From an uncultured Prevotellaceae bacterium (GTDB taxonomy: Bacteria; Bacteroidota; Bacteroidia; Bacteroidales; Bacteroidaceae), in the NCBI GenBank assembly GCA_902774815.1, contig CACYJV010000014.1, positions 1-64,000 of the forward strand: 64,000 nucleotides of DNA, given 5' to 3'. How positions within the stretch are numbered: the first letter of the stretch is position 1; the number at the start of each line of letters is the position of its first letter. This document shows positions 43,901-51,342 of this stretch, one piece after another. The translations under genes were made by a program, and so were the position numbers. The notes under the pieces are model-generated. The model was given only the letters and a program-made list of their open reading frames with translations, searched no databases and was not told the origin of the DNA.

Positions 43901-45323
43901 GGCCATTGCTCCAGCCGGCAGCGTCTTCCAAGGATGGCTCTCGGGCGGTGCCAACATGTCGACAGTCTTTGCCAAGGGAACCAGTTGGAGCTACTACGAC
44001 AAGGGAAGTCTCGACGGCAAGTCGTGGACTGCCAACGACTACAGTACCACCTCATGGCAAACTGGCACGGCTCCCTTGGGCTATGGCATGACGGGTGTGA
44101 ACACTGTCGTCAGCTATGGCAGCAATAGCAACAGCAAATACCCCACTTGCTACTTCCGTCGCACGTTCCGACTGCAGAATGCTCCCTCGTCCAACGCCAT
44201 GTTCGAGCTGAACTATGCCTGCGACGACGGCTTCGTCGTCTATGTAAACGGCACCGAGGCAGCACGCTACAACATGCCTTCTGGCAACATTACGTTCAAC
44301 ACGTACTCGTCTACCTATGCCAGCAGCGAACCCTTCGAGGGCACTATCCAGCTGAAAGGCTCGCTCTTCAACAGCGGCTCGAACGTCATCTGCGTCGAAG
44401 TACACAACACATCGGGCACGTCGAGCGACCTCTATTGGGATGCAGAGCTCAGGGGCGAACTGTCCACCGGCTCCGCTTCCTACTATAGCACTGAGGCCGA
44501 AATCAGCCTTCCCACGGGTACTGTCAACCTCACCGCCAGCTATCGACCCATGACAGCTGCCGAACGCCAGCAGGCTGGACTCCATGCCGTGTGCATCAAC
44601 GAGGTGAGTGCTGCCAACAGCATCTACGTCAACGAGTACGGAAAGAAAAACGACTGGGTGGAACTCTACAATACCACCGACGAGGAGCAAGACATCGAGG
44701 GCATGTACCTGACCGACAACCTCCAGAAACTGCAGAAGTGGCAGATCACTCGCGGCGAGACCAATGCCGTGACTCGCATCCCCGCCCACGGCCACCTGCT
44801 CGTTTGGTGCGACGGTCTGCTGACCACCAATCAGGCTCTGCATGCTCCGTTCAAGCTTTCGGCCGACGGCGGTGCCGTAGCCCTTTCAGCTGCCAACATG
44901 AGCTGGACCGACTCGCTTAGCTATGCCGCCCACGACGGCAACCATACCTATGGCCGCTATCCTGATGGTGGCAGCGACATCTACGCCATGACGGTTCCCA
45001 CCATCGAAAAGACCAATCATCTGAGCAGCTACGACGAACTTTCCGACCAGTCGACGCTCGGCATCAAGCAGCCCACCATCAGCAGTGCCAATGGCATGCG
45101 CCTGAGCTATGTCAACGCTTCGCTGCTCGTCAAGAGCGAAGAGGGCAGCTACGCACGCATCCAAATCTTCACCCCGAGCGGACAACTCGTTGAGACCGAT
45201 GTCGTGAACCTCCACGGCATGCGCGGACAACTCTCCGTGGCTCATCTGCCGGCAGGCCTCTACATCGCCCGAGCCACCGACAGCGAAGGCAACCACGTCA
45301 GCTGCAAGTTCGCCATCCGATAG
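40968..45323 (+). CDS. giant CotH-kinase family protein with lamin-tail domains and type IX sorting tail
   Basis: A secreted multidomain protein of 1451 residues. In order: signal peptide (to about 28, VRAEK), an N-terminal carbohydrate-binding-like domain, and a BIG2-type Ig domain (about 224-300). Then a lamin-tail domain (about 308-445, INEIMAANVDEF), a chitobiase-C-like segment (about 466-535, LRYTTDGTLPTP) and the CotH domain (about 540-900; RFVLFDTDGSFAYGDN carries the expected acidic residues). A second lamin-tail domain (about 1205-1330, INEVSAANSIYVNEYG) precedes a type A C-terminal sorting signal (about 1385-1451; ARIQIFTPSGQLV, HLPAGLYIARATD). The tail makes it a probable cargo of the type IX system at 52.7-59.1 kb. 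CotH relatives phosphorylate proteins, but the target here is unknown. Confidence 0.85.
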   Translation: MIMTQKNFAVSVLIMLLALCIGTPVRAEKGWIDVTDKYLKNPGFDGNSNAYWTYTSDAHSQTVRCEAMEFWNGTWDLYQVISNLPAGEYRMTVQAYYRCMDNDPGYQNYQNGTEDITGVMYAGQTEQALVSIYSYQFAENAPDGCWTYNDWWGGGASATFPNTMESGTEAFKRGAYVNVMEFNHDGGQLQLGLRNTQFTQSNWCLFDNFKLEYYGEIVPATDIKIEPTNVEIIVGEHFQMKATIEPEEATYQKIRWTVGNSNIVSIDEDGVVTGLNVGTSRVYARTTDGTNKLAGATVRVGRNEATLESLIINEIMAANVDEFVSPAFNFDGWVELYNPTDLSVQLDGIYMSDDPADLKKWYTPKAMGTIPAHGYHVVWFGSNDLRTQNAQFNLDVDGGTLFISGSDGKLITQQTYPAALQRVSYARTTDGGDTWALTDQPTPGASNAGTTYAAMQLAAPVVDLPSQLFTGQLSLNVTIPAGCTLRYTTDGTLPTPTNGSTSRTGQFSISQSTNYRFRLFADGYLASPTTTRSFIYRDRDYMLPVVSVVSDPRFLYDDSLGIYVRGTNGRPGNGQSSKCNWNMNWDRPVNFSYIDANGDMVINQDVDLEMCGGWSRAWTPHSFKLKGAKEYGGSKKLEYPFFKAKPYINNRTLQIRNGGNDTQCRFFDPAVQTIVQTSGIDIDGQSYQPAHEFVNGQYIGVMNVREPNNKHYVYANYGWDDDEIDQFEISPDSFYVQKCGTDEAYKRLVALSANAADDDVYAEICQLLDIDEYINYHAAEFYLGSNDWTRNNVKAFRHRDGGRFRFVLFDTDGSFAYGDNMFNYYMGMEYNYHFNALLPSGQVIIADNTLVRLFRQLLQNEQFRRRFIDTYCMMGGSVFEQSRCTEIIDALSAIAGPAMALNGESPYNTANTLKNRFNGRNSTMIRGLRNYAAFNLGSTAAQNVSLRSDTDGARIEVNGIDVPTGRFNGSLFQPATIKAIAPAGSVFQGWLSGGANMSTVFAKGTSWSYYDKGSLDGKSWTANDYSTTSWQTGTAPLGYGMTGVNTVVSYGSNSNSKYPTCYFRRTFRLQNAPSSNAMFELNYACDDGFVVYVNGTEAARYNMPSGNITFNTYSSTYASSEPFEGTIQLKGSLFNSGSNVICVEVHNTSGTSSDLYWDAELRGELSTGSASYYSTEAEISLPTGTVNLTASYRPMTAAERQQAGLHAVCINEVSAANSIYVNEYGKKNDWVELYNTTDEEQDIEGMYLTDNLQKLQKWQITRGETNAVTRIPAHGHLLVWCDGLLTTNQALHAPFKLSADGGAVALSAANMSWTDSLSYAAHDGNHTYGRYPDGGSDIYAMTVPTIEKTNHLSSYDELSDQSTLGIKQPTISSANGMRLSYVNASLLVKSEEGSYARIQIFTPSGQLVETDVVNLHGMRGQLSVAHLPAGLYIARATDSEGNHVSCKFAIR

Positions 45324-45377
45324 CACGACGGCACGCTACGCGCCCCCTCTGTTGAGACAAACAAAGAATACCAACAC

Positions 45378-45416
45378 AAAACGCATTGCCTTGTTGCTTT
45401 CAGGGCAATGCGTTTT
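45378..45416 (+). terminator. intrinsic terminator after the CotH gene
   Basis: AAAACGCATTGCC (45378-45390) pairs perfectly with GGCAATGCGTTTT (45404-45416) around a 13-nt loop. Its arms carry the first two cores of array 4. Confidence 0.75.
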
Positions 45417-45604
45417 CGTTTACGGAACATCGCTTCATTACCTATAGATCATTGCTTTAGAGGCTGCATCTCACTGCTTTGTCGCCTACAAACCAATGCT
45501 TTTACAGTCCTAAAGCATAGCTCTATACCCCTATAAAGCATAGTTCCTTATCGTATAAAGCTATGGGTCTTGTGGTATAAAGCTATCCTTTGTACGCTCG
45601 GCAG
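45384..45604. repeat. 22-nt phased repeat array, 10 units (array 4)
   Basis: Cores start at 45384, 45406, 45428, 45450, 45472, 45494, 45516, 45539, 45561 and 45583, every 22 nt except one 23-nt unit at 45516. That unit reads CTCTATACCCCTATAAAG, nearly the reverse complement of the 23-nt units in arrays 1 and 3. Four units end in AAAG. The array lies between convergent genes. Confidence 0.9.
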
Positions 45605-45864
45605 TGATAAATGTTTCCTTTTCTGTCAGCTAGCGTAGGGGCAGACCCCCGTGTCTGCCCGCCAAATCCTTCCGTGTCTGCCCGCCTCCTCTGTCTATTC
45701 ATCGCTAAGGAGTCAAGGAGTCATGGAGATGATGAGGCTTTTTTGCGGTAATTGCCTTTAGTTTGCAGATGGACAACCCATAAACTCCACAAGAGACTTT
45801 CACCTCGTTTTGTCATAAACAGTCTAAGTCATTTATCGTCCAATTCTCCGAAACAATCCATATT
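45605..45864. other. gap with GGGCAGAC palindrome and word repeats
   Basis: GGGCAGAC (45639-45646), CCCCGT, GTCTGCCC (45653-45660) form a perfect 8-bp hairpin. CGTGTCTGCCCGCC at 45650-45663 is repeated at 45673-45686. TAAGGAGTCAAGGAGTCATGGAG near 45707 recalls the AAGGAG hairpin at 12517. No gene is visible. Confidence 0.7.
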
Positions 45865-46335
45865 TTAAGGAACATATTCCCCAATAACGACTGAATCTGA
45901 CTTAAATACTATTTTGTCCTCTTGTGGCTCTATAATTTTAATTTTAAAAAAATAGGTATCAATAATCGGCTTAGACACTTTATCTAATCTCCAATTGTCC
46001 GAATCGGAGTCATATCGAAATACCAAATAGAAAAATCTGATAATGCCAGAACCCCATGTTCCACATACCAAATAGAATCTATTGTTTTTGATTCTAAATT
46101 CTTCCTTCTTAACCCAATCGATTCCACCAAACCTCTGGTCTATTTCCTCCTTCGAGTTGAAAACATATTCCCCTAATTGATCAGTTCCTACCCAATATAG
46201 TTTCTCCTCACCGAATGAATAAATAACATTAGAAATAGGATCCCGAGGTTTTTCCTCAACTGGTGTACGACTAACTCCGCAACAGATGAGCAAACTACAT
46301 ACAAAAATAATGGCAACTAATGTTTTCTTACCCAT
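45865..46335 (-). CDS. AT-rich orphan gene, probable exported or lipid-anchored protein
   Basis: A 156-residue protein with an N-terminal hydrophobic signal (VAIIFVCSLLICCG). Either Cys could be lipidated, but the box is not ideal. The mature part is rich in aromatic and charged residues (YSFGEEKLYWVGTDQLGEYV, NNRFYLVCGTWGSGIIRFFY). I do not recognise a family. Its base composition is far more AT-rich than the surrounding genes, as is the next gene, which suggests recent acquisition or weak constraint. No clear promoter. Confidence 0.6.
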   Translation of the reverse strand: MGKKTLVAIIFVCSLLICCGVSRTPVEEKPRDPISNVIYSFGEEKLYWVGTDQLGEYVFNSKEEIDQRFGGIDWVKKEEFRIKNNRFYLVCGTWGSGIIRFFYLVFRYDSDSDNWRLDKVSKPIIDTYFFKIKIIEPQEDKIVFKSDSVVIGEYVP

Positions 46336-46401
46336 AACAATACATCTCTATCTTTATAGTATATGTAATTAAGAAATTGATATTATTACACGATAACAAC
46401 T

Positions 46402-47043
46402 TCAACAACCATTTATTTGTCCTTTTACCCTTTCTTTCATACCATCAGGGAACAGCTCAAATGTTAATATCTCATATATACGTATATAGCCAATTAGTTC
46501 ATCTCTTTTATCGTTATAAAGCGCTAACCAATTGCTACTATTAATAGGAGAGAAAAAGAAAAGAGTATTTTCCTTCATTGCGCTAACTACTGCAGACTCA
46601 GAAGAAGGATTTGCATAAATTATTTTGTTATCTCCTTTTGCAATACATGGTCGCATTAACAATGATGGGCCATCAATATTTTTGCCATTTGTCAGCCAAA
46701 TTGCATTTATATCGTGTTCGTCATCTCGATTTACTTCAAAATAGACATGGTTATTATCTGCAAACGATAAGATAACAAGTTTACACATTTCACTTCCGTC
46801 ATCAACAACAGAAGCATTTGCAATAACTTCAGATAGTTTGTCTTCACTCAAGCCTTGTGTTAATGCTTTTCTATTGGAAACATCATGGTCAATAAATCCA
46901 ATACTTATAGATGTAGCCTCAGGATTCTTGAATAATGTTTGATAAAAGGATCTAACACTCTGGATGTAGTTTTCGTCGTTGTCAACATCTGTACATGCGC
47001 TATACGAAAATACAAATAATAATCCTATAAAAATATTTTTCAT
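46402..47043 (-). CDS. AT-rich orphan lipoprotein
   Basis: A 213-residue protein whose N-terminus (MKNIFIGLLFVFSYSAC) looks like a Bacteroidetes lipoprotein signal with Cys17, followed by acidic residues (TDVDNDEN), a known surface-export context. The body is soluble with no motif I recognise (ISIGFIDHDVSNRKAL, YFEVNRDDEHDINAIWL). It shares the low GC content of the gene 66 nt downstream and runs the same way, so the two may form a unit. Confidence 0.62.
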   Translation of the reverse strand: MKNIFIGLLFVFSYSACTDVDNDENYIQSVRSFYQTLFKNPEATSISIGFIDHDVSNRKALTQGLSEDKLSEVIANASVVDDGSEMCKLVILSFADNNHVYFEVNRDDEHDINAIWLTNGKNIDGPSLLMRPCIAKGDNKIIYANPSSESAVVSAMKENTLFFFSPINSSNWLALYNDKRDELIGYIRIYEILTFELFPDGMKERVKGQINGC

Positions 47044-47097
47044 TATTCATATTTTAATAACCATATTGTTTTAATAGATGACCTTTCAAGATAAACC

Positions 47098-47763
47098 CTA
47101 TGCGAAGCAGAGTTCCTGGAAGAACTCGGGGCGATGGAAGTCGGGCTGCGGGGTGCTGATGGGATAGAACGACAGGAAGTGGGGCACGCTGAGGGCATCA
47201 CCACACTTATAGATATTGCCACGCATGTGGCAGCCGTCGAATGTTGCGACATTGCTTTGGAACAGAGCTACGGCGGGAATGATAAGAGCCATGTGCCAGC
47301 TGTGGTCGCCATTGTCGAGGGCTATCAGCGTACCGCCACCCTTTGCCTCGGGCGCCAACGACGACCAACGGTCGACCTGCTGCATGAGTTCCTTCGTGGC
47401 AGGCTGGCGGTTGTTGCGACCTTCGCCTGCCGCCAACAGGAGCGTTCCACCGCAGTTACACTCGAAGTTATAGTATGGTCCGCCCTCAACAGGCTGCAGG
47501 AAGAGTTCGCAACAGGAGTCTTCCCACACGTGGCCGCCGTCGGCAGGTGCTGCTGCACGGATGCATCGTTCACTGACACGATAGTGAACGAGCAGGCGGT
47601 CGCCGGCATGTGCCAGCGCCACCTGCATCTTCGGACAATAAGGATAGCCCTCAGGCCAGTCGACGCAAGCCACCTCATGGTAAGCCACGCCAAGCGTTAG
47701 GAACAGTTGCGGCACGTCTTTCGCCCGCAGGTCGTGTGGGGCCGTTATCTTAGGTATTTGCAT
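47098..47763 (-). CDS. CBM9-like carbohydrate-binding protein
   Basis: A 221-residue protein starting at ATG 47763 (the earlier in-frame start is a TTG inside a repeat). VWEDSCCELFLQP, YYNFECNCGG, HSWHMALIIP and FLSFYPISTPQPDFHRPEFF match the CBM9-like fold found in Bacteroidetes proteins. No signal peptide is evident, so a cytoplasmic sugar-related role is possible. It follows the NahK-like gene on the same strand, 51 nt after its stop, across a CAATTTT repeat. Confidence 0.75.
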   Translation of the reverse strand: MQIPKITAPHDLRAKDVPQLFLTLGVAYHEVACVDWPEGYPYCPKMQVALAHAGDRLLVHYRVSERCIRAAAPADGGHVWEDSCCELFLQPVEGGPYYNFECNCGGTLLLAAGEGRNNRQPATKELMQQVDRWSSLAPEAKGGGTLIALDNGDHSWHMALIIPAVALFQSNVATFDGCHMRGNIYKCGDALSVPHFLSFYPISTPQPDFHRPEFFQELCFA

Positions 47764-47790
47764 AGGCTGAGGCTGAAGCGGAGAAAGAAT

Positions 47791-47826
47791 TTTCAATTAT
47801 CAATTTTCAATTTTCAATTTGAACGA
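47791..47826. repeat. CAATTTT word repeat at the end of the sugar-kinase gene
   Basis: Four tandem words (CAATTAT, CAATTTT, CAATTTT, CAATTT). The stop codon of the sugar-kinase gene (47814-47816) lies within it. CAATTTGAACG recurs at 48957-48967. Confidence 0.85.
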
Positions 47827-48911
47827 AGTTCACTGATGAACTCCTTCATCATGGGCTCATGGGCACACACTTCCTGATAGAGACGGAACTGGTTGCGCGA
47901 GCGGTCGAGGTTGTGCTCGGGATAGTTGCACTTCCAGTAGTGGTCGCCTGAGAGGTAGTCCCACATGAAGCGTACGGCCTGCATGAAGGGGAAGAGCTCA
48001 ACGGCATAGGGCAGCAATTCAACCTCAAGCGGAGTGAGGAACTCACCTGCCGACTCCACATAGCCACGCGTAAAGGCTTTGAAGATGTCCTCACGGAAGC
48101 GCACGTTGTCCATATTGGGATCGTCCTCGGCAGTGGCATTGGCAGCCGAACGCAGGAAGTCGCCGTAGTCGCTGAAGAACAACGACGGCATGACGGTGTC
48201 GAGGTCGATGACGAGCAGGAACTTGCCCGTGGCCTTGTCAAACATCATGTTATTAACCTTCGTATCGCAATGGCAGATGCGGCGCGGCAGCTTGCCTTCA
48301 CGGAAGAGACGCTCGCCCTGGCACATACGTTCGGCATCATGCTCCATCTGGTCGAGGATGTCGCGAACACCAGCCACACGGCCAACGGGATCCTGTGCCA
48401 CGACGTCGCGCAACTGCTGCATGCGGAACTCCATGTTGTGGAAGTTGGGAATGGTATCACCCAGCGGTTCAGGCACGTCGACAAGCATCTTCTCGAAGTC
48501 GCCGAAGGCCACGCCAGCCAGATAGCTGTACTCGGGGTCGACGGTCTCGAAGGTCTCGGCACCAGGGATGAACACCATCATGCGCCAATAGCGGTCCTCG
48601 GGGTCGCGATAGTAGCTCTTTCCATCGGCAGTCTTGACGAAGCGGAGCACCTTGCGGTCAATATCTTCCTCACCACGAGCCTCCAGCTTCTGGCGGATGT
48701 GGGTTGTCACCACGTCGATGTTATGCTGCAAGAGGTCGACATCGGTAAAAATAGCGTTGTTGATGCGCTGCAGCACGTAGTCGGGTGCCGTGCCAAGGGT
48801 TTCCACGCGATAGGTATCGTTGATGAGTCCGTTGCCCAATGGGCGCACGTCAGCCACCTCGCCTTCCAGCAGGAAGTGAGACAGGATGGTGTTGAAATCT
48901 AAGGTCTTCAT
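47814..48911 (-). CDS. NahK-like aminoglycoside-phosphotransferase-fold sugar kinase
   Basis: A 365-residue cytoplasmic protein with the APH fold. LGNGLINDTYRV is the N-terminal nucleotide loop, ICHCDTKVNNMMFD holds the catalytic Asp and VIDLDTVMPS the metal-binding DxD. The pattern matches N-acetylhexosamine 1-kinases, which make GlcNAc- or GalNAc-1-phosphate. Such proteins are sometimes mislabelled as mucin-desulfating. Nearby GH20 and GH109 enzymes would supply the amino sugars. The C-terminus (ELRSN) runs into a repeat that provides the stop. Confidence 0.83.
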   Translation of the reverse strand: MKTLDFNTILSHFLLEGEVADVRPLGNGLINDTYRVETLGTAPDYVLQRINNAIFTDVDLLQHNIDVVTTHIRQKLEARGEEDIDRKVLRFVKTADGKSYYRDPEDRYWRMMVFIPGAETFETVDPEYSYLAGVAFGDFEKMLVDVPEPLGDTIPNFHNMEFRMQQLRDVVAQDPVGRVAGVRDILDQMEHDAERMCQGERLFREGKLPRRICHCDTKVNNMMFDKATGKFLLVIDLDTVMPSLFFSDYGDFLRSAANATAEDDPNMDNVRFREDIFKAFTRGYVESAGEFLTPLEVELLPYAVELFPFMQAVRFMWDYLSGDHYWKCNYPEHNLDRSRNQFRLYQEVCAHEPMMKEFISELRSN

Positions 48912-48927
48912 ATTAAATATAGGTTTT

Positions 48928-48967
48928 TAATTTTCAATTCTCCATTTTCAATTATCAATTTGAACGC
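48928..48967. repeat. CAATTTT word repeat between the PH-domain and sugar-kinase genes
   Basis: Words related to TTTTCAAT, with ATTATCAATTTGAACG at the right end. The stop of the PH-domain gene (48948-48950) lies inside. The same element ends the sugar-kinase gene in another reading frame. Confidence 0.82.
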
Positions 48968-49427
48968 CATTCGCGGCTTTCATGATCTGTTGGTTGATCT
49001 GTGTGGCAAAGGTCACGGGGTGTTCAATGAGCTGGAACTCGTTGGCCACCTCGCCTGTGGACACTGTCACGGTGCCATAGCTGAGCATACGGCCAATGAT
49101 GCTCTGCGAAATGCTCACGCCCTCGCAGCGACGTAGCACCAGGTCGGTGGACTCGCGACGCACCAAGCCACGTTTCAGGATCAGTCGGCGGTTGGTCAGT
49201 ATGTATTTGCGCCCGCCATAGAGGTTCAGCGCCCAGATACCTGCCACGACAAGCAGCAACACCGACATGCATATCTGCATGATTAGCGTCACGTCGCTGG
49301 TGGGAATGGCAAACAAACCGATGGCAATGAGCAGCAGCACAAACGGTTTCCAATAGATCATCCAATGTTGGCGAGCCTCGTAAATGATTTGTTCGCCTTC
49401 CATAAGGTTCTTTTCGATGTAGCTCAT
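48948..49427 (-). CDS. bacterial PH-domain (DUF304-like) membrane protein
   Basis: A 159-residue protein. The start at 49427 (MSYIEKNLMEGEQIIYEAR) fits the family, and the upstream extension is not credible. Two adjacent membrane helices (about 24-40 and 47-66) precede a bPH domain (GGRKYILTNRRLILKRGLVRRESTDLVLRRCEGVSI cut by short loops). Its function is unknown across the family, possibly membrane-associated scaffolding. It has its own promoter, divergent from GH20. Confidence 0.82.
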   Translation of the reverse strand: MSYIEKNLMEGEQIIYEARQHWMIYWKPFVLLLIAIGLFAIPTSDVTLIMQICMSVLLLVVAGIWALNLYGGRKYILTNRRLILKRGLVRRESTDLVLRRCEGVSISQSIIGRMLSYGTVTVSTGEVANEFQLIEHPVTFATQINQQIMKAANGVQIDN

Positions 49428-49486
49428 AAGGGAATTTTCAGATTTACGATTATATATTATTATGATTATCGGTCGATTTCTCAGCA

Positions 49487-49518
49487 CAAAGTTACGAATA
49501 AGTGAGCGAAAAACCAAA
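49487..49518 (-). promoter_or_regulatory. promoter for the PH-domain gene
   Basis: The minus strand reads TTTG (49518-49515), 20 nt, TAACTTTG (49494-49487). A second TAACTTTG lies further upstream at 49567-49560. Confidence 0.55.
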
Positions 49519-49607
49519 TTTATTTGAGTTTTTCCGAACGAAAGTAATTTCGCCCTGGCCAAAGTTACGAAATCTTTTTATAAAACAACAAAAAAAGCTA
49601 ATAATCT

Positions 49608-49638
49608 TTTGTTTTGCGGTCTTCTTTTCGTAACTTTG
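49608..49638 (+). promoter_or_regulatory. promoter for the second GH20 gene
   Basis: TTTG (49608-49611), 19 nt, TAACTTTG (49631-49638), and the ATG 33 nt later. Confidence 0.65.
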
Positions 49639-49670
49639 TGCAGAGAAATCGAACTAAAAACTTAAGTGAT

Positions 49671-51320
49671 ATGAAAAGAATCCTCATCACCGTTTGCATG
49701 ACCTTCATGCTATCATGTGGAGCCGCGCTGGCCCAAGTGGCTAACTACGACGTAGTACCCCTGCCCAAGAGCATCAACCAAACCAACGCACCAGGCTTTG
49801 TGCTTGGCGAACAGGTGGCCGTTCTCTATGCCGAAGGCAATGCCGAGATGGAGCGCAATGCCCACTTCCTGAGCGACTACGTTCGTGAAATGACGCAACT
49901 ACAGCTGGCTTGCCAGGCCGTACCCGCTAAGACGAAGATGGCAAAGGCTGGAAGGGGCAACATCGTGCTGACTCTTGACCCGAAAATGGCAGGTGGCGAC
50001 GAAGCCTACGCCATCAGCGTGGGTGCAAAAGGGGTTACTATCAGTGGTCGTACCGCAGAAGGCGTGTTCCGAGGCATACAGACGCTGCGCAAGTCGCTGC
50101 CTGTGGTAAAGGAAAAACCGCTGGCCATCAGCCTGCCTGCCGTCGCCATTCAGGACGAGCCCCGCTTCGTCTACCGCGGCATGCACCTAGATTGCTCGCG
50201 CCACTTCTACAGCGTTGAGTTCGTGAAAGAATACATCGACCTGATTGCCCTACATGGCATGAACCGCTTCCACTGGCACATTACCGACGACCAAGGCTGG
50301 CGTTTCGAGGTGAAGAAGTATCCGCGATTGACCCAAGTGGGCGGATGGCGCTCGGGAACAATCGTGGGTCGTAACTCCATCGTTGACGACGGCCAACGCT
50401 ACGGAGGCTTCTACACACAGGAGGAGTGTCGCGAGATCGTGAAATATGCCGCCGACCGCTTCATCACCATCGTACCCGAAATCGACATGCCCGGACATAT
50501 GGTGGCCGCATTGGCAGCTTATCCTGAACTGGGATGTACGGGTGGCCCTTACGAGGTGGAGCATCACTGGGGTGTTTTTGCCGACGTGCTGTGCCCAGGC
50601 AAGGAGAAGACCTTCCAGTTTGTGGAAGATGTGCTGAGCGAAGTCATTGACGTATTCCCCTCGACGTATATCCACATTGGTGGTGACGAAAGCCCGCGCG
50701 ACCGTTGGAAGGAGTGTCCGCTTTGTCAACAGCGCATCCATCAAGAGGGAATCAAGGCCGAAGGCAAGCAAAGCGCAGAGGATCGCCTGCAGGGTTACTT
50801 CACGAAACGCGTTGAGAAGTTCCTCCACGCAAAGGGAAAGCGCCTCATTGGCTGGGACGAACTGCTGGGTTGCGACATCGATACCACTGCCACCATCATG
50901 TCGTGGACGGGTGCTGAACCTGGCGCACGTGGTGCCAAGCTGGGCCACGACGTCATCATGACGCCCAACTCACCGATGTACTTCGACCACTATCAGACCG
51001 ATAAGACCTGGAACGAGCCGCTGGCCATCGGTGGTCACGCACCTGTACAGAAGGTCTATGCCTTTGAACCCGTGGCCGAAGACCTCACGCCAGCACAAGC
51101 CCGCCACATTCTGGGCGTGCAGGCCAACGTCTGGTGCGAATACATCTCTACTCCGAAATGGGTCGAATACATGGTGCTGCCGCGTATGGCTGCCCTTGCC
51201 GAAGTGCAGTGGCTCAATCCGGAGCAAAAAGACTACGATGCCTTTCTGGTGCGCCTTGCCCGACTGAAGGAAATCTACGACCTGCACCACTGGACGGTAG
51301 CACAGCACGTGTTTAAGTAA
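49671..51320 (+). CDS. GH20 beta-N-acetylhexosaminidase, compact form
   Basis: An exported enzyme of 549 residues. The ATG at 49671 gives the signal peptide MKRILITVCMTFMLSCGAALAQ. The GH20 N-terminal domain (about 25-155) is followed by the catalytic barrel. RFVYRGMHLDCSRHF, HWHITDDQGWRFEVKKYPR and the catalytic Asp-Glu pair in HIGGDES (about 339-340) are present. Unlike the GH20 at 0.2-2.5 kb it has no chitobiase-C or PA14 extension. It probably removes terminal beta-HexNAc in the periplasm. The mgtC-like gene follows 22 nt later, probably in the same transcript. Confidence 0.92.
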   Translation: MKRILITVCMTFMLSCGAALAQVANYDVVPLPKSINQTNAPGFVLGEQVAVLYAEGNAEMERNAHFLSDYVREMTQLQLACQAVPAKTKMAKAGRGNIVLTLDPKMAGGDEAYAISVGAKGVTISGRTAEGVFRGIQTLRKSLPVVKEKPLAISLPAVAIQDEPRFVYRGMHLDCSRHFYSVEFVKEYIDLIALHGMNRFHWHITDDQGWRFEVKKYPRLTQVGGWRSGTIVGRNSIVDDGQRYGGFYTQEECREIVKYAADRFITIVPEIDMPGHMVAALAAYPELGCTGGPYEVEHHWGVFADVLCPGKEKTFQFVEDVLSEVIDVFPSTYIHIGGDESPRDRWKECPLCQQRIHQEGIKAEGKQSAEDRLQGYFTKRVEKFLHAKGKRLIGWDELLGCDIDTTATIMSWTGAEPGARGAKLGHDVIMTPNSPMYFDHYQTDKTWNEPLAIGGHAPVQKVYAFEPVAEDLTPAQARHILGVQANVWCEYISTPKWVEYMVLPRMAALAEVQWLNPEQKDYDAFLVRLARLKEIYDLHHWTVAQHVFK

Positions 51321-51342
51321 CCCCCTACACTACCTGTCAGTT

